From CAYWGR01 sp964458015 (GTDB taxonomy: Bacteria > Planctomycetota > Planctomycetia > Pirellulales > Thermoguttaceae): 22,849 nucleotides of DNA. The stretch is taken from assembly GCA_964458015.1 (NCBI GenBank), contig CAYWGR010000088.1, positions 1 to 22,849 of the forward strand, written 5' to 3'. Shown piece after piece: positions 1 to 7,281 of this stretch. The position numbers and the translations under genes were made by a program. Numbering within the stretch: the stretch's first letter is position 1; every line of letters starts with the position of its first letter. A model generated the notes under the pieces. That model saw only the letters and a list, made by a program, of their open reading frames with translations, had not been told where the DNA came from and did not search any database.

Positions 1-1
1 G

Positions 2-511
2 CCGCTCACAACGCCCGGCACGTCGGCATGGCAATTCGGCCCGCTTCGCTTTTCCTCGGAAGGATTGCGATTGGGCCTGATGATTGCGATCAAGGGCAAC
101 GCCGTGCTGATCACGTTCCTCGCCTTGCTGGGCACGATGGACCCCGTTGCCTTGGGACACGCCTTGGGGCATTTGCGCGTTCCGGCTAAACTAACGCATC
201 TGCTGCTGTTTACCGTTCGTTATTTGGACGTGCTGCACCGCGAGTACTTGCGGTTGCGTGCGGCCATGAAAGTGCGGGCGTTTCGGCCGCGGATGGACCG
301 ACATACCTACCGTTCGTTGGGCTACCTGGTGGGCATGTTGTTGGTGCGCAGTTTTGATCGGGCCGAACGCATCGCGGCCGCCATGAAATGTCGCGGATTT
401 CAGGGCCATTTTTACATGCTCGACCATTTTGTTTTCACGCGGCGCGATGGGGTATTTTGCACGGGGATCGTTCTGTTGCTGTTGTCGCTGCTGGGAATCG
501 AACTGACATGA
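2..511 (+). CDS. CbiQ/EcfT-like transmembrane subunit of an ECF metal transporter, 5' end missing
   Basis: This is the C-terminal 169 residues of a protein open at the left edge: the frame has no stop back to base 2, and the TTG at 65 and ATG at 80 are internal. The sequence alternates hydrophobic helices with a cytoplasmic stretch rich in Arg and ends in a final membrane helix (about the last 20 residues). Two features match the CbiQ/EcfT family: a loop of the form YRYLxVLxREYLRLR-like residues, and the pattern RSFDRAERIxxAMxxRGF, the coupling region that docks onto the ATPase. In this family the protein couples ATP hydrolysis to uptake of cobalt, nickel or a vitamin. Its stop overlaps the next start (ATGA, 508-511), so the ATPase gene is translationally coupled. 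The substrate-binding subunit must lie to the left, outside the window, so the substrate is unknown. Confidence 0.85.
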   Translation, partial: PLTTPGTSAWQFGPLRFSSEGLRLGLMIAIKGNAVLITFLALLGTMDPVALGHALGHLRVPAKLTHLLLFTVRYLDVLHREYLRLRAAMKVRAFRPRMDRHTYRSLGYLVGMLLVRSFDRAERIAAAMKCRGFQGHFYMLDHFVFTRRDGVFCTGIVLLLLSLLGIELT

Positions 512-1173
512 GCCAACCGCTGTTTGAATTACACAACGTCGATTTCGATTACGACGCCGGCCAACCAGTGCTGCGGCAATGCAATTTTCGCTTCGAGGCC
601 GGCCAACGCATGGCGCTGCGCGGCGGCAACGGCAGCGGTAAAACCACGCTCCTGCATCTGATCGTCGGATTATTGCGTCCCAAGGCCGGACAAATCGAGG
701 TTTTTGGAAAGCCGCGCGCTGTGGAACACGATTTTCACGAGGTCCGCCAGCGCGTCGGTCTGTTATTTCAAGAGGCCGACGATCAGTTGTTTTGCCCCAC
801 AGTGGCGGAGGACGTGGCCTTTGGGCCGCTGAACCTAGGACTGCCGCGCGATCAGGTGCGGCAACTCGTTGCGCAAACGCTGGACTCCGTCGGCTTGGCC
901 GGCTATGAGCATCGGATCACCTACAAGCTTTCCGGCGGCGAAAAACGGCTGGTCGCCCTGGCTACGGTGCTGGCCATGCAGCCGGAAGTGTTATTGCTCG
1001 ACGAACCCACCTCGGGGCTAGACGAACGGGCCACAGAACGGTTGGTCGAATTGCTTGTCCGATTGCCGCAGGCGATCTTGGTTGTTTCACATCAACCAGA
1101 GTTTTGCGGCCGTGTGGCCGACGGCATTGCCACATTGGTGGATGGTCGGATCGACATTTTGCCAAGAATGTAA
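508..1173 (+). CDS. CbiO-like ECF transporter ATPase
   Basis: A 221-residue ABC ATPase. The ATG at 508 is chosen because it overlaps the CbiQ stop and the protein then starts with the usual first beta strand. Visible motifs are Walker A GGNGSGKTT (residues 39-47), a Q-loop LFQEADDQLF around residue 88, the signature LSGGEKR, Walker B VLLLDEP followed by the D-loop TSGLDE, and the switch histidine in VVSHQ. LFQxxDDQLF is characteristic of CbiO/EcfA ATPases as opposed to general ABC importers. It would energise uptake of a metal ion or cofactor with the preceding CbiQ-like subunit. At 221 residues it is a little shorter than the typical 270-280-residue CbiO, lacking the C-terminal extension. 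It is the last gene of its operon: the next gene has its own promoter candidate. Confidence 0.9.
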   Translation: MSQPLFELHNVDFDYDAGQPVLRQCNFRFEAGQRMALRGGNGSGKTTLLHLIVGLLRPKAGQIEVFGKPRAVEHDFHEVRQRVGLLFQEADDQLFCPTVAEDVAFGPLNLGLPRDQVRQLVAQTLDSVGLAGYEHRITYKLSGGEKRLVALATVLAMQPEVLLLDEPTSGLDERATERLVELLVRLPQAILVVSHQPEFCGRVADGIATLVDGRIDILPRM

Positions 1174-1299
1174 TCACGCCTTGCCTGCGGAATGCGCATG
1201 TCTAGTGTATTCCAGGCAGTTACCACCATTCCTCAAATCTCTCTTATTCCTTATGGCATATAGCCTTACGCATTGCGCACGGCATTTTCTCGTCTACCC

Positions 1300-1315
1300 T
1301 GGCATCGTGTTTGCG
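1300..1315 (+). promoter_or_regulatory. Candidate sigma-54 promoter (-24/-12) of glnA
   Basis: The bases TGGCATCGTGTTTGCG match the sigma-54 consensus TGGCACR-N4-TTGCW at TGGCA and TTGC. GG (1301-1302) and GC (1313-1314) are separated by exactly 10 bases. Transcription would begin near 1326, giving a leader of about 109 bases before the glnA start. Further upstream, TGCG-N5-CGCA (1186-1198) is a short inverted repeat, but it is too degenerate to call an NtrC site. sigma-54 control of glnA is well known in other bacteria; its use here is inferred. Confidence 0.6.
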
Positions 1316-1434
1316 AAAGAATGGCGACTGAGTAGCAAGTACGTCTGCGGGCCGTGCCAAGAAGAACCGGCATACGCTGAGCGTACTGGAAAATTACCAT
1401 GCATCACCCTTTACCCCCTACCGAGGAGGGAACT

Positions 1435-2847
1435 GTGACACCGAAAGAAGTTTTGGCGTTATGCCGGGAAAAGAACGTGAAATCGATCGATTTACGTTTC
1501 ATGGACTTCCCAGGGCTTTGGCAGCATTTTACCATTCCAGTCGATAAGCTCGACGAGGACGTCTTTGAAGACGGCTTGGGCTTCGACGGCTCGAGCATCC
1601 GCGGCTGGCAGGCGATCAACGAGAGCGACATGCTCATCGTTCCGCAGCCCGAGACGGCCGTGCTGGATCCGTTCTGCAAGTTGCCGACGTTGTCGATGAT
1701 TTGCAACATTCAGGATCCGATCACGCGCGAAGATTACAGCCGCGACCCGCGGAACGTCGCCCGGAAGGCGGTCAACTATCTGAAGAGCACCGGCATCGGC
1801 GACACCTGCTTTATCGGGCCGGAAGCCGAGTTCTTCATTTTCGACGACGTTCGTTATGACCAGACCTCAAACAGCGGTTACTACTTCCTCGACAGCATCG
1901 AGGGTCAGTGGAATCGCGGCCGGGACGAAGGTCCGAATCTGGGTTACAAGCTGCGTTACAAGGAAGGCTACTTCCCCGTTCCGCCGGCCGATCAGATGAT
2001 GGACATCCGCAACGAGATGATGCAGACGATGATCGAGTGCGGCATGAACGTCGAGGCCCAGCACCACGAAGTGGCCACCGGCGGTCAGTCGGAAATCGAC
2101 CTGAAGTTCGACACGCTGGTTACGATGGCCGACAAATGCATGATGTTCAAGTACATCATCAAGAACGTGGCCAAGAAGTACAACAAGACGGTAACGTTCA
2201 TGCCCAAGCCGCTGTTTGGCGACAACGGTTCCGGCATGCATACGCACATTTCGATTTGGAAGGGCGGCGAGCCTTTGTTCGCCGGCAGCGGCTATGCCGG
2301 ATTGAGCGATATGGCCATGTACGCCATCGGCGGTATTTTGAAGCACGCTCCGGCCTTGCTCGGCATTTGCTGTCCGACGACCAACAGCTACAAGCGATTG
2401 GTCCCGGGCTTCGAAGCGCCGGTCAACTTGGCCTATTCGCAGCGCAACCGCTCGGCGTCGATCCGCATTCCGATGTACAGCCCGAACCCGAAGGCGAAGC
2501 GTCTTGAGTTCCGCTGCCCCGATCCGAGCTGCAACCCTTACCTCTCGTTCTCGGCCATCTTGATGGCTGCGATCGACGGTATCCAGAACAAGATCGATCC
2601 GGGCGAGCCGCTGGACAAGGACATTTACGACCTCGAGCCGGAAGAGTTGGACAAGGTGCCGAAGGCTCCGGGTTCGTTGGATGCCGCGTTGGCCGCCCTG
2701 CGTGCGGACCACGACTTCCTGTTGCGCGGCGACGTCTTCACGCCCGACGTGATCGACACGTGGATTTGGTACAAGACGGTGAACGAGGTGCAGGCGCTCC
2801 AGTTGCGGCCGCATCCCTATGAATTCTGCTTGTATTATGACATCTAA
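1435..2847 (+). CDS. glnA: Type I glutamine synthetase
   Basis: Glutamine synthetase makes glutamine from glutamate, ammonia and ATP in the cytoplasm. The GTG at 1435 is chosen over an in-frame ATG at 1399 because GAGGAGG (1423-1429) sits five bases before it and the protein then begins TPKEVLALCREKNV, the usual GlnA N-terminus. Length is 470 residues, normal for the dodecameric type I enzyme. Visible motifs are DGSSIRGW (51-58), the glutamate/metal region GPEAEFFIF (128-136), the ATP-binding KPLFGDNGSGMHTH (258-271) and NRSASIRIP (338-346). Tyr398 in IYDLEPEE corresponds to the tyrosine adenylylated by GlnE in E. coli, so covalent control is possible; glnE is not in the window. It stands alone between a sigma-54 type promoter and a structured 3' end. 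Confidence 0.97.
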   Translation: MTPKEVLALCREKNVKSIDLRFMDFPGLWQHFTIPVDKLDEDVFEDGLGFDGSSIRGWQAINESDMLIVPQPETAVLDPFCKLPTLSMICNIQDPITREDYSRDPRNVARKAVNYLKSTGIGDTCFIGPEAEFFIFDDVRYDQTSNSGYYFLDSIEGQWNRGRDEGPNLGYKLRYKEGYFPVPPADQMMDIRNEMMQTMIECGMNVEAQHHEVATGGQSEIDLKFDTLVTMADKCMMFKYIIKNVAKKYNKTVTFMPKPLFGDNGSGMHTHISIWKGGEPLFAGSGYAGLSDMAMYAIGGILKHAPALLGICCPTTNSYKRLVPGFEAPVNLAYSQRNRSASIRIPMYSPNPKAKRLEFRCPDPSCNPYLSFSAILMAAIDGIQNKIDPGEPLDKDIYDLEPEELDKVPKAPGSLDAALAALRADHDFLLRGDVFTPDVIDTWIWYKTVNEVQALQLRPHPYEFCLYYDI

Positions 2848-2849
2848 GA

Positions 2850-2873
2850 GGGATTAGGGATTGGAGGGTAGGG
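2850..2873 (+). other. G-quadruplex motif directly after the glnA stop
   Basis: Four GGG runs at 2850-2852, 2857-2859, 2866-2868 and 2871-2873 are separated by loops of 4, 6 and 2 bases, which fits the G3N1-7 quadruplex rule exactly. The motif starts two bases after the glnA TAA, on the coding strand, so it would be in the mRNA 3' end. The underlying sequence is a degenerate repeat of GGGATTAG/GGGATTGG. Confidence 0.55.
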
Positions 2874-2878
2874 ATTAG

Positions 2879-2903
2879 AGAGACAAGCTACAGTTTTGTC
2901 TCT
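2879..2903 (+). terminator. Hairpin downstream of glnA
   Basis: AGAGACAA (2879-2886) pairs perfectly with TTGTCTCT (2896-2903) around a 9-base loop. No uridine run follows, so it is not a textbook intrinsic terminator. It may act as a 3' end stabiliser or as a terminator together with the G-rich motif before it. From 2904 to 3088 I see no gene or other structure. Confidence 0.4.
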
Positions 2904-3088
2904 GTCCCTAAGCTCCAAGCCGATTCCCGATAAACTTGGCACGGTCCTGAGCCCGGATGGATCTCCGCAAGGAAATCTGTCCGGGCCAGGCCTTTTCTTG
3001 GGACGTTCGTATCGGAGAAGTGCTAAACATCCGAAATCCACGTTCAAGAATTCAACGAACCAAGAACGCACTAGACCTCGGCAGCGCT

Positions 3089-3403
3089 TTATTGCTTTCG
3101 TTTGCAATTTCGAGGAATCCATGTCTCGACGATCTTGCCAAGCACAAACCCCGTTAGTCCGTAAGCTCCTACGCAGAACAACACGTAACACAACTGCACG
3201 ATGATGTGATGCCCTCGCAAACAATCGCTTCGGGCAAGATCGTCCCAGATATGCAGACACGGTAATGTGGCAAACGCAAGTGGCACGCTACTCCATTCCC
3301 TAGACGCGAATGGATTACCGAACAAAAGCTTGTTGTAAAGCAAATTTAGGCACCATCCTACCAGCGGCACCGAGCCTAAGATGAGAGCCATCCATTTGGC
3401 CAT
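3089..3403 (-). CDS. Small hypothetical membrane protein
   Basis: A 104-residue protein that I do not recognise. The ATG at 3403 is chosen because GAGAGAAG lies just before it; an upstream in-frame start at 3421 would lack this. Hydrophobic stretches at about residues 4-23 and 67-91 look like membrane helices, with a weaker one at 38-53. The loop between them contains several Trp, Cys and His residues, and the C-terminus is basic (RNCKRKQ), which would place the tail in the cytoplasm. It begins 20 bases after the vapC-like remnant on the same strand and could be read from the same transcript. The conserved hydrophobic pattern favours a real gene, but no family was identified. Confidence 0.45.
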   Translation of the reverse strand: MAKWMALILGSVPLVGWCLNLLYNKLLFGNPFASREWSSVPLAFATLPCLHIWDDLARSDCLRGHHIIVQLCYVLFCVGAYGLTGFVLGKIVETWIPRNCKRKQ

Positions 3404-3423
3404 GCTTCTCTCACAATTCAAGA

Positions 3424-3497
3424 TTATTTCTTTGCATACGGGCGCAGATAATCGNNNNNNNNNNAATGTCGGTATCCAAGAGCAATTTCGTTTTCAT
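3424..3497 (-). pseudogene. VapC-like PIN toxin remnant, interrupted by an assembly gap
   Basis: The ATG at 3497 overlaps the antitoxin stop (ATGA), the usual vapBC arrangement. Reading from it gives MKTKLLLDTDI, the first beta strand of a PIN domain with its catalytic Asp. Ten Ns follow (3455-3464), then DYLRPYAKK and a stop. In VapC proteins LLDTDILIDYLR is one continuous segment, so the gap probably hides only a few bases and the two sides belong together. The ORF then stops after about 22 residues instead of about 130, and the later acidic PIN residues are absent, so the toxin appears truncated and inactive. The alternative is that the gap hides a large part of the gene and the DYLR match is chance. 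Confidence 0.6.
3455..3464. other. Assembly gap (10 N)
   Basis: Ten Ns inside the vapC-like remnant. The protein frames on either side agree with the PIN motif if the true gap is about five bases, so ten is probably a placeholder length. Confidence 0.95.
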
Positions 3498-3736
3498 GTC
3501 GGCAAATCCCGATCCCATTGCCTGCGCAACGCATCAAAATCGGGCAGATTGTGCCGATCCTTCCAGATGCCGGCTGCATCAGCCAAAATGGCTTTTCGCC
3601 GCGTAGAGCTGTTTTGAGCAACAAACTGATCGATCGCCTCACGAATCAATTCACTTTGCGCCTTGCCCGTGGTTGCAGAAAATTGCTCCAGCGAGGCCTT
3701 TTCGTGGTCGGTCAAATACACTTGCGTTCGAATCAT
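3494..3736 (-). CDS. Ribbon-helix-helix antitoxin, VapB/CopG-like
   Basis: An 80-residue protein with a ribbon-helix-helix DNA-binding N-terminus: MIRTQVYLTD is the beta strand, and HEKASLEQFSATTGKAQSELIREAIDQFV supplies the two helices (residues 11-39). The C-terminal segment AGIWKDRHNLPDFDALRRQWDR resembles the toxin-wrapping tail of VapB antitoxins. It would repress its own promoter and neutralise the PIN ribonuclease encoded just downstream, with which it overlaps by ATGA. No Shine-Dalgarno sequence is visible, so translation may start on a very short leader. The toxin partner is broken in this assembly, leaving an apparently orphan antitoxin. An inverted repeat 16 bases before the start is a likely operator. 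Confidence 0.8.
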   Translation of the reverse strand: MIRTQVYLTDHEKASLEQFSATTGKAQSELIREAIDQFVAQNSSTRRKAILADAAGIWKDRHNLPDFDALRRQWDRDLPT

Positions 3737-3751
3737 GGCGGACCTATAAGT

Positions 3752-3776
3752 GATGTATCCATTAGCCTAATACATC
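3752..3776. promoter_or_regulatory. Candidate operator of the toxin-antitoxin operon
   Basis: GATGTAT (3752-3758) and ATACATC (3770-3776) form a perfect 7-base inverted repeat with an 11-base spacer, starting 16 bases upstream of the antitoxin ATG. A possible -10 element (TTATAG on the minus strand) lies between the repeat and the start. Ribbon-helix-helix antitoxins bind such repeats as paired dimers; binding here is inferred. Confidence 0.45.
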
Positions 3777-3893
3777 CTAGGTCATCCGACAAGAAGACTG
3801 GTCTGCCGGGGCGCAGTCATGGATTGAGGAGGTTGCGGGAATGAACGTGAAATGGGTTGTCCATGCCCAAGGCATACAACTGCTCTGAAACAC

Positions 3894-3909
3894 GGCGGGC
3901 GAGCCCGCC
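3894..3909. repeat. GC-rich perfect hairpin downstream of the ceramidase-like gene
   Basis: GGCGGG and CCCGCC pair perfectly around a four-base CGAG loop. The hairpin lies 61 bases past the stop of the minus-strand ceramidase-like gene and has no T-tract on either strand. It could be a terminator-like stem or a copy of a dispersed palindromic repeat. No second copy occurs in this window. The rest of 3777-3970 shows nothing recognisable. Confidence 0.4.
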
Positions 3910-3970
3910 CCGCTTCACGGGTAATCTGTTTTGACCACAGTAAACAACTGCGCTCGATCGGCCACCTCAC

Positions 3971-5509
3971 TCAGTCTTTTTCCGGCGGCACACTGCCATA
4001 ATCCCAAGGTTGTCCTTGGAACGGCGGAGCTTTGGGCGATTCGGGCACGGGGCCGGGCTTCATTTGCTTGGCCAATTCCACTCCGGCGGCCACCATTTGC
4101 GTACCGGCCGTGATGTCGAGATTGCTATAGGAACTCAGCCGAGTTTCATAGCCGCCGCCATGCGGACCGAAAGCCTCTTCGGTCGGAACGTAGCCGACGC
4201 AATCGTTGGCCAGTTCGACAGGGAAGGTGAATGGGAAGGGGCTCTTTGCTTTGATATCGAGCCCGAGCTGGACAAAGAACTCGGCAGGATTCGTAATGAA
4301 CACAGCCGGTCCCACTTGAACAGCTTGCACTTCGACTTTCGCAATCGGCTCCTTGGAAACCAGCGCATTCAAAAGAACCGTTTCCACGGCAAATGTCCAT
4401 TTGGTATGGCCCACCTTTTCCACCGTTTGTTGGGCTAGCTCGGCAGCCTGCTTCACATGCTCGGGACTCGGCGCGCGGCGTTTGATATCAAGCATTTTAA
4501 CTTTTACATCGACCGGGCCCATTGGACCGCGTCCCATGGTCAGGAGCACTTTGACCGCCTCGGCCCCGACGCGGCCGCCAACGAGCCGGCACCAATCTTC
4601 GGCTCCAGGGTATACGTGGGGATTCAGGTTGTTGACCTGCGTAATGTCGCCACAGGCGCCTTGCAGGAAGACGACCTTGCAATCCTTGCCCATCGCTCCT
4701 TGAATGGTTTGTTCCATGTAATAGATCCAGTTGGCCGAGATGCCGCCGGGACTGCACGTGGCATGGCAAGCATAGTTGACCACGCAACCGACGCACTTGC
4801 CTTGTTGATTCCAAACGCCGATCACGCCCACTTCAGGATCAATCGGGGCGGCGGGTTCGATAATATCCGGATTATTTTGGCCGGGGTGGGTGAACGAAAG
4901 CCCATTCTTCATGCGGAAGCGGCGGTTGAATGCCGCTTTGTCTTCGATCCCTTTCCCGATGCCGCACAATGCTTCGGCCCGCGATTGGTCGGCGGCGCAA
5001 ATGGCCTCGATCATCTGCTTTTCGACATGTTGCAGATATTTGGCATCGGCACAGGATTTTTTATCGTAGGCCAACGATTTTACGAACGGCGAAGCGAAAT
5101 CATACTCGCCTGGCACAACCATGCACGTCGGACCGGAGGAATGCGAATGCGACGCACCGATGAGAATTGCCTCGGGGGCGATGCCGCATTTCTGGTGAAC
5201 CGCCTTGCGCACGGCTTCGACCAGAGGCCGCCGGACGGCGAGGGCATCGATACCGACCAAGGCGACGCGGCCGCGGCCGTCGTCGAAGACCACGGCCCGG
5301 ACTTTGCAAGGATCATGCAGGGCCTGGTGAAATATTTTGCCGTATCCGCCCGGCATTTCCATGCCGATATCCGGCGTGATGTCGCGTTCGGCGAATCCGA
5401 CTTTCAGCAGCGGATCGACTGGCGCCGCAGCAACGATATTTACGGCCAAAGACGCCCACAAAGTTACGGCGATGAAAAACGAGAGGATTTTCAGACAAGA
5501 TCGTTTCAT
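3971..5509 (-). CDS. Exported neutral/alkaline ceramidase-like hydrolase
   Basis: A 512-residue protein with a signal peptide (basic MKRSCLK, hydrophobic 8-28, likely cut after AAA). The mature part begins LKVGFAERDITPDIGMEMPGGYG, the hallmark start of the neutral/alkaline non-lysosomal ceramidase family. Candidate zinc ligands are in GASHSHSSGPT (His121, His123) and NYACHATC (His249), and GACGD at 285-289 is also typical. Classical ceramidases cleave ceramide to sphingosine and fatty acid. This group is shorter and lacks the C-terminal immunoglobulin-like domain, so the true substrate may be another amide. The start is supported by AAAGG eight bases upstream. It lies 147 bases downstream of mgtE on the same strand; a functional link is not evident. 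Confidence 0.85.
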   Translation of the reverse strand: MKRSCLKILSFFIAVTLWASLAVNIVAAAPVDPLLKVGFAERDITPDIGMEMPGGYGKIFHQALHDPCKVRAVVFDDGRGRVALVGIDALAVRRPLVEAVRKAVHQKCGIAPEAILIGASHSHSSGPTCMVVPGEYDFASPFVKSLAYDKKSCADAKYLQHVEKQMIEAICAADQSRAEALCGIGKGIEDKAAFNRRFRMKNGLSFTHPGQNNPDIIEPAAPIDPEVGVIGVWNQQGKCVGCVVNYACHATCSPGGISANWIYYMEQTIQGAMGKDCKVVFLQGACGDITQVNNLNPHVYPGAEDWCRLVGGRVGAEAVKVLLTMGRGPMGPVDVKVKMLDIKRRAPSPEHVKQAAELAQQTVEKVGHTKWTFAVETVLLNALVSKEPIAKVEVQAVQVGPAVFITNPAEFFVQLGLDIKAKSPFPFTFPVELANDCVGYVPTEEAFGPHGGGYETRLSSYSNLDITAGTQMVAAGVELAKQMKPGPVPESPKAPPFQGQPWDYGSVPPEKD

Positions 5510-5656
5510 GGGAAATACCTTTGATTGGAGGGAAAGGGCCGCAAGGGGAGGGATTGATCTCTACAATCAATAGATATTGGATTTGCCGGCAACGCAACAC
5601 ATTTTCTGACCAAAGCCGGTATTAATCCGACAACCGTGTTGGCGGAAAGGCGGCGG

Positions 5657-7021
5657 CTAGAGCAGGAAAATTTTGGCAATTGAAAAATAGATGACGATAC
5701 CCGTCACATCGACGAAAGTGGCGACGAAAGGACTGGACGCATAACCGGGGTCGACGCCGATCCGCTTGAACGCAAGGGGCAACATCGAACCGACCAACGT
5801 GCCCCATAGGCAGATGACCGCCACCGATTGGGCGATCACGATTGCAAGAATCCAACGATCGGCATTTCCCAATACCGAGGCAGGCGTCAGCGAAGCGCGG
5901 ATAAAGGCGATCAAGCCAAGGGTAACGCCCAGCGCCAAGCCCATCAGGATCTCGTGCCGCAAGACGCGCCAGAAATCGTAGATGCCGACGTGTCCTAAAG
6001 CCAAAGCGCGCGTAATGAGCGTCGCAGCTTGGGAGCCCGAGTTGCCGCCGGTGGAAATACACAAGGGCACGAACAAACTCAACGCGATAATGCTTTGGAT
6101 CGCGCTTTCATAGGATGCCAGCGCGGTAAACGTGAACAATTCCGCGACAAACAATGCGGAAAGCCACAAGGCGCGTCGTCGCCAAACGGTGGCAAAACTG
6201 GCATCCAGATAGTTCTCTTCCATGACGCTGACGCCGCCCATCAACAATGCGTCTTCCGTCGCTTCTTCCTGCATGACATCGATCACGTCGTCGTGCGTGA
6301 TGATTCCGACGAGACGGTTTTGTTCATCGACGACGGGAATGGCAAGAAAGTCGTATTGGGCCAGTTCGCGGGCCGCTTCTTCGCGGTCCTGGTCGATACG
6401 AACGGAAATAACATCGTCCTCCATGATGTCGCGCACACTGGCCGTGGATTTGGCAAGAATCAAATCGCGCAACGAAATATAACCGGTCAAATGTCGTCCC
6501 TGGTCGAGCACATAAATCGAATAGATCGTCTCGCGCGAGGGAGCCTGCTGCCGGACCAAGGCAATCGCCTGCTCGACCGTCACATCCGGCGGCACCGTCG
6601 CATACTCGGTGGTCATGACGGATCCGGCGCTGCCCTCGGGACAGGACAACAGCATCCGGATGTCCTGTCGCTCGGCCTTGGTCACCAAGGGCATCAAATC
6701 TTCGACGACCGCCGGATCGAGCTGTTTCAGCAAGTCGACGCGGTCGTCAGGAGGCATGACCTCGAGCAATTTGGATACCCGCGCCAACTCCGCCCCGTGG
6801 ACCATTTCGACCTGTTTGGGGATCGGATAGAACGAAAAGATTTCGCCCTGCCTCTCGATGGGGGTATGGCTTAGGAGCTGCCAAGTTTCGTCCACCGAAA
6901 GCCCCTCGGTAAACTCGGCAATACTGGCGGGATGCAAATCGGCCAACACTTCGGAAAGCGTCACCACGTCGTTTTCGTGGAGCAATTCACGCAATTCGGG
7001 CAAAACCAGCGGATTAAACAT
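5657..7021 (-). CDS. mgtE: MgtE magnesium channel/transporter
   Basis: A 454-residue protein, the normal MgtE length. Order of domains: helical N domain (about 5-125), two CBS domains (about 134-195 and 199-252), then five membrane helices (about 285-454). Conserved features are GGNSGSQ (325-331) in the pore region and FVATFVDVTGI near the end, whose Asp438 corresponds to the pore Asp432 of Thermus MgtE. In the family the cytoplasmic N and CBS domains bind Mg2+ and close the channel when the ion is abundant. The ATG at 7021 gives the usual MFNPLxxPELRELL start; the longer frame from a TTG at 7075 adds a Pro/Arg-rich tail not seen in MgtE. It is divergent from the CorA-like gene across 260 bases. 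The Shine-Dalgarno sequence is weak. Confidence 0.95.
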   Translation of the reverse strand: MFNPLVLPELRELLHENDVVTLSEVLADLHPASIAEFTEGLSVDETWQLLSHTPIERQGEIFSFYPIPKQVEMVHGAELARVSKLLEVMPPDDRVDLLKQLDPAVVEDLMPLVTKAERQDIRMLLSCPEGSAGSVMTTEYATVPPDVTVEQAIALVRQQAPSRETIYSIYVLDQGRHLTGYISLRDLILAKSTASVRDIMEDDVISVRIDQDREEAARELAQYDFLAIPVVDEQNRLVGIITHDDVIDVMQEEATEDALLMGGVSVMEENYLDASFATVWRRRALWLSALFVAELFTFTALASYESAIQSIIALSLFVPLCISTGGNSGSQAATLITRALALGHVGIYDFWRVLRHEILMGLALGVTLGLIAFIRASLTPASVLGNADRWILAIVIAQSVAVICLWGTLVGSMLPLAFKRIGVDPGYASSPFVATFVDVTGIVIYFSIAKIFLL

Positions 7022-7080
7022 AATAGCACCACATGGCCGTCGCCACGGTATCGCGGGGGGGAGCATTTTTGACAACTCTC

Positions 7081-7086
7081 ATTATA
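7081..7086 (-). promoter_or_regulatory. Candidate -10 box of mgtE in the mgtE/corA divergent region
   Basis: The minus strand reads TATAAT here, about 60 bases before the mgtE start, flanked by ACTCT and AGAGT, which form an inverted repeat around the box. A -35 match at the correct spacing is poor. The rest of 7022-7281 contains the 12-base palindrome GAAGCCGGCTTC and, near 7211-7224, AT-rich bases that could serve the corA side. I could not recognise an M-box or other magnesium riboswitch. Confidence 0.35.
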
Positions 7087-7281
7087 GTCAAGAGTCTACC
7101 AATCCAAAGGGGGTTGATCGATTCTCAGCGAAAGGAGGGGCGTGGAAACAGACCGGGGAAGGCGAAGCCGGCTTCATGCACGGGAGATTCCATTGCCGCT
7201 TACGTTGAATATAAAAGTATAGTATGTTGGAGTGTTTTGGACGTATTCGGAAATTGCACCCGGCGGAAGGAAGAAGAAAGA

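Noticed and set aside
1186..1198. NtrC binding site before glnA
   Set aside because: TGCG-N5-CGCA is too short and differs from the TGCACC/GGTGCA type consensus.
1399..1434. Longer glnA start at ATG 1399
   Set aside because: The added residues lie across the strong GAGGAGG ribosome site of the GTG at 1435 and are absent from normal GlnA.
1867..2814. Long minus-strand frame inside glnA
   Set aside because: It is antisense to a strongly conserved gene and has the Arg/His/Val-rich composition of a shadow frame.
4457..5524. Long plus-strand frame inside the ceramidase-like gene
   Set aside because: It mirrors the minus-strand gene, which has a signal peptide and family motifs; the plus frame has none.
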